This document shows positions 23,515-34,842 of a DNA stretch of 64,000 nt, in pieces (the first letter of the stretch is position 1; every line of letters begins with the position of its first letter). The position numbers were made by a program, and so were the translations under genes. The stretch is from Formicarius rufipectus. Its lineage: Eukaryota > Chordata > Aves > Passeriformes > Formicariidae. Below the pieces are notes generated by a model. It did no database searches. It worked only from the letters and a program-made list of their open reading frames with translations, and was not told the DNA's origin. The stretch lies in NCBI GenBank assembly GCA_013399695.1, contig VXAU01001761.1:441936-505935 (forward strand). Reading direction: 5' to 3'.

Positions 23515-26089
23515 AAATTTTTTGATCATTCCAATGTGATATTTTCTGTTTCCTATCTTATCAGGTTGAGCTGAGACATCAAAGACATGCATGACACTGT
23601 TAAAAACAAATAGAGGTAAATATTTCTTGTCCCTATCTGTAAAAACCAAGCAATGGAATTAGCATCAGTGAAACATGTATTCCCAAGGACTAATTGTCCT
23701 AGTTCAAAATACCCTTCCTAGTTCCTGGAAACTACAGAATGGACACATCTCCCACAGTGGCAGTCTCCACCCCAAGACAATCTTTTCATTTTAGTTTCCT
23801 CTCCCACCCTTAGAGAGATTCTCAGGCTCCTTCTGACAGCGCCCACCCCAGGTCTGGACTTTTGTCTTCCTCCTACTCCTGAGCCCTTGAAGTTCTTGCC
23901 AAGTCTGCAGCCCAGCCTAAGCCAGCAGGCTGGTTGGCACCTGCTGGGCCACACTGTCTGCTTCTTTGCCTTTCAGTCATGACTGTGTCCAGATTCAACC
24001 TGACCACAAAGATTTGATTCCAATTCCAGGCTTTAATCTTGTCCTGAAGTAGTAAGAACCCCATTCTTTTTGGCTGGATAAGTAATTTCTCTTTTCTGCT
24101 TGGGCCCAAATTATCTTTGCCATCAGTAAAATGGTTACCAATTCCCACGGTTTAGTGATGGGTGAAGTGAAGTCATCACTATCATATCCTCATGAAAGGT
24201 AAGTTGTAAACCAATACAGAATAATAATACTGAGTACAATGTGTAGTTTACACTTATTGGAACCACTGTTTGCCTTTTGTATTTTTAGCTTACGGGTAAA
24301 ACCACACCCTGTCCTCCCTCCTCCACCCCTTCATGGGCAAACCCAACAGAAACTCTGCAAGTTGAAACTCATGATGCTTCCTAGCCCTTCCATAATTATT
24401 TTTATCCCCAGTGTAAAGGATGATTCAGTTGTCAGTTCTCTGAAGAGAGACAGAGATAAAGAGAAAGAGTGTGCTAAATTGCTGTTGAAAATACTCCTTT
24501 CTGTATGAAGTAGGAGCGGATATTAGAGGACAGATGGCCAGTTGAAGCTGGAAGGAAGATGCTATGTGGAAAACAGAGGGAACTAGAGCACTCTATTAGC
24601 CAAGGCAGAGTAGAGACAAATGGTGTCATAAAACCACTTCATCTATGCTAGGAGGAGGATGTACATGAGGAATATTTAAAAAAAAAATAAAATCAGGGCT
24701 ATGTTGTTTGTATCCTTGTTTTTCCTCTTTACAAAGGCAGGAGATAGTACTAAGCATATAAGTTGGCCATTGAACACAGAGGTAGTGTCTGTCTCAACTA
24801 TTTTTGAGTGGAAGGAGGTGAATCAGTGAGTAAGATGTAATGCAGTACAGGACAGGGAAAGGCTGATGTGTCCTTGAACTGATGCACTCTGCTTTGGAAT
24901 AAGGAAAATCTCCTTACTTGGGAGACTTTTGTTGGAGTGCAGCAAATGGCAAGTATGTCTCCTTGAGACATCTATGATAGAAAAGAAATGGATAAAGTAA
25001 ATGAAAACTTCTACAGCAAACAAAGAAAGAGTTAGAGAAGATCTTGGTTTTGGTATAAAGAAGAGCCAGAACAATATGGCTTCTAAAGCATGAACTGCAA
25101 CTACTCTACTCTAATATACCTGATCTCCCTGAAAGGGTTTGTCAAAAATGACTAAGAAACATTAGTCCTACTGACTAATGTGGGTCTTTCCACTTTGCAG
25201 ATGTAATACTAAGACTAAATGAGAAACAGTGAAATTTTAATTATTTCAAATACTCTGAAACCCACTGCAACATTCCCACACTGCTCTCCAGTCCTGCACA
25301 CTCAGCCACTGATGCTCACACTCCAGAGGATGTGTGGCACAGTGAGTTGTCAAACAGCTGCCTCTCATGGACTCCCCAACTCCTAGTAACAGTTCCATAC
25401 AATCGAGAAATTTGCATTTTTTACAAAAGAAAGAAGACGTGCATTTACTTATTCTATTTTTTATTTCCTGATCGAAATAATCCCAATAGCAAATTTTGAC
25501 TGATCCAGTAACTAAGTGCAATAGACAGTAGACACACAAATGAGCAACTCAGGAGAAAACAGCAGAGACTTAAAAAAAATAAAATGCTGGTTTGGTAACT
25601 TTGGATATGTCTGTGAAAAGTTAGTATCTTTATCAGCTTATTACAGTTCATACAGGTTTTGTATGTGGTGTTAAAAGGCTATTTGGTTAGTCAAGGGTAG
25701 CCTTTGTGGAAATAACTTCTGATTTTGGGATATGACTAACACAATTTGACCCGTAAGGAGGAACATTTTGCATGTAAATCTTCATTTGGATTATTTCTTC
25801 TTGTTCTTTAAATCTTGGAATGGGGCAGACAGTCCCTTGAGTGCTCTTAGATGTAGAGTGGCTTTCTAGCTTTACTTTATCCCAACTGGCCTTCTTCTTT
25901 GATGAAAATAAGTTTTATTTGTACTGTTTATCTCAATAATTATTAGTCTGGACTAAATGGAAATTAATTTTTGTTTTCACAATGAGGGTCTGGTTGCCTG
26001 ACTCAGTATTCTATGAAAAAGGCTATACTAATTCCTTAACAGATTGCAAATGTTTCTTTCTGTGTTCTACCTCTGGTGCAGAAAATCAT
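23515..26089. other. Intergenic/intronic, no gene seen
   Basis: 23700-24110 is somewhat GC-raised with minus-strand open frames of 78 and 91 codons that I cannot assign. The rest is ordinary. No splice-flanked exon or named repeat is evident. Confidence 0.5.
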
Positions 26090-27490
26090 CTATTGAATCA
26101 TCTACTTGGGTGATGCCCCTTTTTTAAAAACAGGTCATTCCCAGATGACATATTGGTGAGATACTGTAACGATCTGGACCAAAATGTCAGCGAATTAAAA
26201 TGTGTTTCACCAGTGGACTTGGCCCAGTTGGGTAAACCATAGCTTCTGAATGCTGTCAGCATGTCTGAGACACCACCAGTAGTAAAGACATTGGACAGTC
26301 CACTCAGCAGAAGGCCTTGCATGAGCTCTGTGGCAATTGTAGCCTCAGCTGACCTATTCACTCTACCTTTGCAGGGTAATTATCAGAATAACAAAGGCAA
26401 CTAGCATGGAGATCAGCTCCAAAATATGAGTATGACCTTGTATGGCTCCACACTTAACAACACTGAACCATGAATCTGGAATAACCATTTCCTATGAGAT
26501 ATTGACCATTGTTTGAAGCATGGAACAGAGATGGCGGAATATGGAAACAAGAATGCTCCTTTCCTGAGACAGTGCTGGCTTGTGACCCAGAACCTGGAGG
26601 TGAATATGCATATCCTGAAACTCATGGCTTACAGATGGTCATCCCTTATTTGGAGAAAAAAGAGTTTTGTGATTACATGAAAGAGATGGAAGACTAGTGA
26701 TGAAAAGTGGAAAGAAAGGACTGGAGACTGGCAGTGACAACCATTAGTACTTGGTCCTGTTCCCCATATATGGGAGAATGTCTGAGACACACCAGGTATT
26801 GAAAACCATCATGGGATCCTGAGAGTCCCTGTGACATAGAAAAGAAGTGAACTTGAGTGTATTGAGGTGCAGTCTAATGTGACTCTGGGTCATGGCTGTC
26901 ACCTCAGTTTATTGCACCCTTGGTGTGACCTCTGCTGAGCCTCCTGCAACTCTCTCAGCTGGTTTCATGAGAACAAATTCATCTAATTAAGCTGATGCAG
27001 TAGGACCAGTAGGGATGCTGAAGGGCAGTGAAAGGTATGTTACCAAGGTGGAGTCACTAGATGATTACAGTGCACAGAGGTCAGGTTTTAAGTGCCAACT
27101 GAAAGGGAGTGGTTGGGGGACCTCAGGTGCTCTTGTAGAGGTGGCAGAGCTGCATCAGTGATGTCGCAGTGGGGACTACTCAGGGGGCCCCAGTGAGAAC
27201 GTGGATGGAGAGTTGTGGTGAGGCTGCCCTCATTATTGGAACCTACAGACAGCCCTGCTGGGCAGAGTTGGAACACAGCCTTTGCCAGCCCCAGAGCCAT
27301 ACTGAACAGTAGAAGAGTCTGATGATGCAAGGCTTAAGGACTGCTTTCACAAGAGATGCTGGATCACAGTTTTCACTTAGGATCTGTAGTAGTAGCACTG
27401 GTTAGTGTGACCCCAGATGGCTCCCACATTCTGGGCATCTTAACCATTCCTTTTCTTATGATACTTAGTACACTTAGCAATAAACTGTAT
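26090..27490. other. Unclassified GC-raised block ending in AATAAA
   Basis: This 1.4-kb block is richer in GC than its flanks. It contains a related word twice (atgtctgagacaccaccag near 26263, atgtctgagacacaccagg near 26778) and ends with cttagcaataaactgtattt at about 27474, which looks like a polyadenylation site. Short open frames exist on both strands (87 codons minus at 26098-26361, 62 codons plus at 26509-26697). It may be a degraded LTR retroelement or a processed transcript, but I recognise no retroviral or host gene motif and no terminal repeats. Confidence 0.3.
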
Positions 27491-30400
27491 TTTAACAAAT
27501 TCTGAGTGACCAAAACAAAGATCTTTTATGTTTTCTACATGTGTGTCAATATTCCAGGGAAACTTTCTTTGAAAGAGAGAAATGCTTTAGGTAAAATTTT
27601 GCAGAAATATCTCATTTATCCTATTCTATTTATCAAAATTATCCCTGTGTTGCAATATACTTTAATTCATATGAACTATTTGTTTCTTCAGCAAATCAGC
27701 ATATTATCATTTCTCTTTTATAGTTGTAACTAATAAGAAAGATGAATCAGTGAAAAAAAATTTAAGCTAAAAGAAACTTCACCCTAAAATAAGTGCCAGG
27801 TTAATAACGGGTCAGTTGGTTAAGGCAGAATACAGCAGATGAATGATCACATTAACAAAATTAAGCTGTTTCTTCAACGATATTTTTAAGTGGTTTTGAT
27901 ACTTTCAGTGTTCCTACAACTGACTATGTCCAGAGGCTAGAAACATAAGACTTGATGGCTGTGATACTCAGATACTTTTAAATGCTCAGCCACACATGGA
28001 CATACTCAACTCCTAGTGAGGTGCAGAAGTTCCCTCTAGGTTGTTTGAACAGACTGAAACCAGACATCAGTAGGAGCAATACACAATCCAGCAGAAAGGG
28101 TGCTGCCTTAGTTAGTTTTCCTCCATTGTATAGGAAGACTAAGAAAATATCTTGCAATCTATGTTGTGAGCATTGCTATTCTAAAATTGCGTGGATTTTT
28201 TTTTCTCCCGCTGTTTTCATGAGTGTCCTCTTTTTTGTTCCTTTCCATTCTTCATGTTCTCTTGCCTTAATTTTCTTTTTCCTGTTACAGTATTGATTTT
28301 TTTGGTTAGTTTGTTGTTTTTTGTTTATTTGTTGTTTGTTTTGGTTTGGTTTTTGTTTGGTTTTGCTTTTGTTTTTAACCACTCTATCAAAAATTTGCTA
28401 GCAAGTACCACAGGTACCATGAAATTAAAACAACAGCAAATGATTTAATTACTGTTATCTATGTCATTACGTTTTCAGGATTCTAGGTGAAACTGGACAA
28501 CTACACCTTAGTAGTGGTTTCGGATCTAGAGTTTTCTTTAATCTAAATTTCAAAACTTAACTTCAAGTAGTGAAAATAGTTAAAGAAAACATTCACTGCA
28601 GCTCTAGAGAGAATTTGATATTCTGTAGTGTTGCAGATTTACCACTGCCTCCTTTCCTCATGCACACATGCATGTCTTCTTAAAGCTTTTCCAAACTTAC
28701 TGTCTACACTCAGCAGAATTGTTGTCTACTTCTTTTGGCTGCTTCAAGGAAACACTTTTGCCTCCCTGGACAGAGCCAGAACAAAACCAGTACATAGTAA
28801 CAACCAGATATTGGAAGAGATCCAAAATGATAGCAACTCATTGGCCTGGAAAACAAAACTAAGGAACACATACATGAAGAATGCATAATGAACCAGTCCA
28901 TTAAATATTCCCTTGGATTTTATTGTGTCCAGGTACATTTGAATAGAGTGTATTATCCGTGCACATCAATAAAAGCTATCTGTTTCTTATGTGGAGGTTG
29001 AACTGTAATAAATAATGTAGAGCTTTAAAAACATATGATCTCTGAACTATTTTCATACTTTTGTGGGTTTTTTTTTTATTGTTTTTGCTGTGTTTTAGAG
29101 AAAACTGAATGAAGCATAATCTACTACATTGCACATCATTGTAACTTCTTTTTTTTTCCTCATTAAAAGTAAATCTTGCAGTTGGCATCATTAAGCTATT
29201 GACTTTCTGCTCCAATGTAATTACCTTTATGACTCTGCCTGTAGTGCGTTTTTTACTTAGAATGGGAAATACCTTAAATAGTCTGGTAAATTTTACTACT
29301 GCAGGTGGAGAATGTCCAGTTTAATGGCCCCACTGTATTACTCTTTGTTATTCATGTGTGCCAAAAAATACACAGGATATGGATGGGACTGAGTTAATAT
29401 TGCTGGAATTTCCTAACTTTTTTAATTCTTGATCTTGTGTCCTAAATATTGTCAATGAAGTGCCAGAAGTGGGAGGACTGGGTTGGCATGCTTCCATTTT
29501 AGCAGTGAACAGAAGGCAGGTAAATAGTTGGAGAGTTAAAAGTAATTTAATCTGACAGGTAGCAGGACAGACATCCCTAATAAAGCCACACACGCATATA
29601 CACAGATGTGTACGCATACTCAGCCTCATTTGTTTCATGGTCAACAAAATGTGATTCAGAAATGTCCTTTAAATGACAAAAAAATGGCATATGGGAATCT
29701 GATGGAAGTCTGTGTTTGCCAATAATTCATGGTTCACACAAAGACTAATCGATAAAACACATTTTATGAGGCTGATATAGTGGTTGTAACTGTGTTCAGT
29801 AGACAAAATAGAGGTTTAAATTTTTCCCACAGAAAAGAATAATCCTCCCAATGAACAACTGATACCTGGGCTTTATCTAATGAGATGGGTATTACTGGGG
29901 CTTTGACTGGTTCAGAAGTCTAAAGAAGGATCCAAAATATACTTAGGAGTCATTAATTTCATCAGTTTCTCTTTTAACAGGCTACAGTTCTTCATGTAAA
30001 TGTTAAAATAACCTCACCCTGATATGTTTTTTTGACTCTGAGTGCCCAGAGGTGCACGACCAGCCAGGGGAGGCACGCCAGGGCAAGCTCACTGACTCAA
30101 AGGAGAGGACTTGCAAAACACCCTGGGAATATAAGAATGGAAAATATCTATGCAGGAAGCTATAGTTATAGTTTAGTCAGAAAGAGACCTGTTCATGCAA
30201 ACCATTCCTTATTTTCAATTTTTTTTTTTTTAATACCTTCCCTGGCATTTGAAAAGCATAAGCTATTTCTTTGGCATTGTGTTATTTTTCTCCATGTTTC
30301 AATGAATCTTGTGTTCAAGGAGGTTACTGTTATATTGGTCATTTGTCAACAATACTCCCAAAGGATTTGCAAATGTCACAGAGAAATGCTGAGGGTTAAC

Positions 30401-32310
30401 AGTTTCCTTAACCTCTCGCTTGTTTCTTATTCACTGGTACACACACAGAGCAGGCACATTATATCTGGATGGCTACATACTGATCAGAGTTGCAGACTAA
30501 ATGCATACTTTTCTGCTGTTTACCCCAGCTGCCTAAGTGGTGCTGGCTCTGTGGTCGTGTGCTGGAGCAAACAAGGCTCAGCAAGAAAACACATGGCAGT
30601 GCTGCCGTGATGTTCTTTCTCTATGCCTTTGTCAAGAGTTCAATACAGAGAAAGATTTAAATGTACATTTTGCATCAATGCAAGACTGCATTTTGCTACA
30701 GCACACAAGATGCTTATTTAAACAGCAATTGCAGCAAACCAGCCCCTTTGGTTTCTATCTGTGGGCAAGCAGTGGTGATACTGTTGGACCTGTGTGTGTG
30801 CTGATTGGCTTTTCTCACCATTGCCTCACTGACAGTGAAATGAATCAGCACTTTTGTACGTGAGTGCACTGCTCACCGAGTTGGATTCTCAGCTCTTTCT
30901 CTGTACATCTGTTGACTGGATACAAGTATATGTTCTAGTGCCCTTTCATATGTTCTTGGCACAGATGCATTTCGTTGGCATGAACATTAGGCTGAATTTG
31001 TTGGCATTTTACAAAGTCAATCTGATTTAAAATGCAAACATAAGAACAAATAAAATACAACAAACAAGCAAACACACCAGGAGAGTGTTCCCACAGCAGA
31101 AGTCGTGCATGGCTCAGTTTACAAACAAGCTTAGTCTTCCTGCCCTCTGTCTCCCAGGTTTAGTCATCCCATCAGCTACTGAATATGGAGTCTCAAGTGA
31201 GCAGCACTTCATTATTTGGATGAGAGATGCTTTCTGTCCAGAGGACTGCTGGCTGATGAGGAGCTGGAAGATGTCTCTTCAGCACTTCCCCCATCATGTC
31301 CAAGGACTTAAACAGCCCACAAAAAAACAGTAATCAAAAAGAACTTTCCAAACTCCAAGGCAAACATATTTTATCTAAGTTATCCACTGATCTAACTTTT
31401 TTGTACATCTTTCTTACTTTCTTTTTTTAAATTTTTTTTAAACAGATCACTGACTATATAGAAGTGCAAAATTATGGATGCAGTTAAACAAGGTTTCAGA
31501 ATAAAATTCTTACTTACTAGTGAAATTTATTTTCCTATGTGGGAAAATTTTGACATACATTTTGGGATGTTGGCCTGAATTATGTGCATTTAACAGAACT
31601 GCCTGAATCGCATACTTTACCATCAGAATGATAGTATGCCGAAATGACTAATACAGCTACCACAGGATTTCATGAAATTACATGTCAGACAGGTACTATT
31701 AAACATATGGGAGATGCTTTAGGGTACTGTTGTATTGCAATCCAGTAATGACAGTAGCTGAAGTACAACTGTAGATGGGATCTTGAGTAAGAGTACCTTG
31801 AGGAAAACAAAGTTTTTTTCTGTTAAAAAACCCAAACCAAACAAACAAGTTCTTCTACAGAAAGGACAATAGGTCATGTTCAAATGTTAGAATACGTATT
31901 AGGTGAGAGAAAAACCTACAGTATGTAGGCCATGATTTTCTGAAATATCAGTCATTTCTAAAATCAATAAATCCATTGGTCACCTTACTAAAGGTCAGAG
32001 AATCAAACTTGGGACAATTATATTCACACATTTACTGGATTTTTTTCACTGTCTAGGCACTCAACTGGTCACACAAGAATGGGCTTTATGTTTTATGACA
32101 ACATTTTGATTTAAAAAAGAACAGTAAGTGTCCAAAGAACTTGTAATTAGAAGTTTTATAACTTGTCACCATTGGGGATCTCATAAGGTTTCGTTTTTTC
32201 CAGTCTTTATTATGATAAAAATAGTATAGTAATAGTATTCATGCTGGAGTGAAGAAAAACTGCCTGTGAGAAAAATTAAATAAACCAAAATGCAATATTT
32301 GGAACAAGAT
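27491..32310. other. Intergenic/intronic, no gene seen
   Basis: 28297-28377 is a nearly pure G/T tract. 31825-31848 is an A/C-only tract. 30032-30610 is an open stretch of 192 codons on the plus strand, but its first in-frame ATG lies some 100 bases in and the protein shows no domain. It overlaps a second open frame and is left uncalled. No named repeat found. Confidence 0.5.
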
Positions 32311-32352
32311 TGTGGCCTCTGATTTTTTTCCTATTGACTTCAATTAATTCTA
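32311..32352. mobile_element. Possible short relic of the palindromic amniote repeat
   Basis: The stretch contains gtggcctctgattttttt and then cctattgacttcaattaatt, matching the 'cctgat...cattgacttcaatgg' core. It is only about 40 bases, so this is a tentative call. Confidence 0.35.
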
Positions 32353-34605
32353 AGTTCTTTTTCTTATGTTATTAAAATCAGAACACACATAGAATAGGGT
32401 TTGCTCTCTGCTCCAATTCAGAAAAAAAATGAAAGCACAGACTGTACTGAATGATAGAGTTGTGCTTTAATGTCCAGCCATGTGGTTTCTCTATGGAAAA
32501 CTAATGAGTTAAAGATGAAATTCCTCTTTTAATTTGCATATATCTTCTTGCAAGGATTTTGTTGAGCAGAAGTATATATATGGAGACTATATACAACTGA
32601 GTTTTGTACTTTTTAATCCAAACATCATAAGCTATGAAACATCTTTCTTCCCATAAAACTGTGATGTTTTTGGTTCAAAACATGATCAGGTATTTTTTAA
32701 ATAAACATTATCAAAAATACCAGGACCATTCCCCTGAATTGTATTTAATACCGTCTGGAAAAAAGCAGGGTAAAAACCAGAGAAATAGAAAGATATAAAG
32801 CTAATGTCTCACAGGTCAAAGGATTGTCCCAAGATTCTGTATGACGGACTTATTCAGCTCTTATTGAATCAAAAGGAAAATAGAAGCAGAAAACAGAGAC
32901 GAGGTTTCCATTCATTCTTCCCACTCTGTTTTCACTTGTTAAAGCTTTTTCTGAGTTAACAGGAGTGCATTCACAAGAGTCTTCCACCTAAACTGTCTGA
33001 AATTGTGTAAATTGTGTTCAAGGGTATACTGAAGATGTACAGAGACATTTCACTTGTAGTACATGAATGTGGTTTTAAAATCTATTATATGATACTGTAG
33101 CTTTATAATACCCGTGATGATTTTAAAATGTGTTGAAAACTGAAACTGTGATCCTCTGTTGCCCTATTTTGTTGCAGTTTAAGGGGTCAGTGAAAAGTCC
33201 CATTCTTAAAAAATTTTTACACAGAAAGTATAGAAAAGTGTATCTAGATCTTTAGAAGCAAATTTAGTGTCAGTAGAAAATTTGTTGTTGTTCGTATGTG
33301 TGAGCTACAGTCAGAATCTTCGGGTTTAGGCCAGGAATCTTCAGGGAATGGACATTCTGACTGATAATGTTGTATGGCACTTTGCACTATGAGTCTTGGT
33401 TGCAGTGCTCCTGCAGCGCAAATAGCAAGGATGGTTTCCCACTGAGGCCAGGAGCCTTGGTCACATACAGATGCCATGGAAGAGGCTGTTCTTGCTAAAA
33501 GCTTGGCACTTGCACAATCAGAATAAAACAAGCCTGGAAAAAATTCCCTAATGCTGCAATTATCAAACTTTCTGAAGTGAAGAATAAAAAAAAATAAAAA
33601 TTAGGTGGTATTTTTCCCTTCCCTTTTGACTAACTTAGCAGAGTCAGCCGTTGATGTTCTCCTTCTGTAGAAAGCAACTGACAATATACAGCCAGTTACT
33701 TCTCTTCCTGTAAGTAGCAGTCAATGGTGGTTTATGCTTCAATGGGCTTTTTTACAAGGTTGTAAAAAAAGAATGCTACCTTCATAAGCTGTGACACACA
33801 ACTAACTTCCGTGAGGCCGACCCTTTCAGCTTTTGCAGACAGAGTTCACAAATTATTCTTCCACCCCTATAGCTCATGTAAATCTAAAATCTGCCCCAAA
33901 AATAAGGAAGATTTGCTTGCTTTGAATTTTTTAATTAATTTAAATACTATTGTCATTTTGTATAATGTCTTCCTGGTGAAGACATTCTTTATCCAGAACA
34001 AGAAGGTTTTTTTTCCTTGTATATCTGTTTTTCAGAATACAGAGTTCATCCCCAGGAAAGGCTTTGTTATGATAATGATATATATTTGTCCACATCTAAT
34101 CATGTTTGTCAAATATTTTGGTAGACACAAACCCTCTATATTTGGAGAACATCTTTTGACATCAACTGAATTATGTCAAGGATTCTCCAGATGCCAGCAG
34201 GAGTAGTAAAATCTAAGAAACAATTGGAATAGAGAAAAACATATGGATATTTTGTATTTAAAATGGGGAGCAAGAGAAAGTGTGCAGTAGAGAGACTTTA
34301 GCTGGGGAGAGCCCTGTTGTAGGCCAAAGGGAAGGTAACTGAGAAGCAGGGTAGTCAGGGTTAAAATGCTTACAAGGAACCTGAAAAACTGGCTCACTGA
34401 TGTGTCATAACATTCCTGTGTGACCTTAGTAATCCATAGGCCAAATTTTGTAAAGAATGTCAGGCAGATAACTCTTCATTTTCATATGTAATTAGGTATA
34501 AAACTAATATAGTGTGTAGCTACTACCATATGATTAATTATCTTAATTCATGAATGCTTTTCAAGTATGAGTTGCAAGTGTTAGCATTAACTACACCTTA
34601 ATTTT
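32353..34605. other. Intergenic/intronic, no gene seen
   Basis: Minus-strand 33244-33531 (95 codons) and plus-strand 33811-34206 (131 codons) are open, but neither is recognisable and both lack splice or promoter context. Confidence 0.5.
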
Positions 34606-34710
34606 AAGGCCCAATCCTGCAAATATTTATTAGCTCTTGCTGTCATGAGTAAGTTGTTACTCAAAAGAAAACATTAGCTTCAATAAAATTACTTGTGGTA
34701 TTGAGTGCTA
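34606..34710. mobile_element. Relic of an amniote palindromic DNA-transposon-like repeat (cctgcaaa type)
   Basis: The blocks aaggcccaatcctgcaaata, cttgctgtcatgagtaagtt, gttactcaaaag and ttagcttcaataaaattact are in the order of an old palindromic repeat whose consensus I recall as 'gggcc-aatcctgcaaa-acttac...atgagtaa...cattgaagtcaatg...'. It is the longest and clearest of this class in the window. Confidence 0.6.
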
Positions 34711-34752
34711 TCATAGAAAGGAATGTTTTCTGAGTTTTTATTTTAGCTACAT
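34711..34752. other. Short unique spacer
   Basis: Nothing recognised between the palindromic relic and the AT array. Confidence 0.4.
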
Positions 34753-34842
34753 ACATATATAGGTCATTATACATATATATATGTATATATACATATATAG
34801 GTCATGTATTTATATATGTATATACACATGTATATATTTTCA
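34753..34842. repeat. AT/CATA dinucleotide-rich array with duplicated 15-mer
   Basis: Alternating AT/GT/AC dinucleotides. The word acatatataggtcat occurs exactly at 34753-34767 and 34791-34805 (38-base period), separated by a self-complementary TATA stretch that can form cruciforms. Confidence 0.85.

Noticed and set aside
23260..23649. 129-codon minus-strand Lys/Thr-rich frame
   Set aside because: Produced by the G/T-only tract at 23369-23514.
33811..34206. 131-codon plus-strand frame
   Set aside because: Phe/Ile/Lys-biased, unrecognised, and without exon boundaries.
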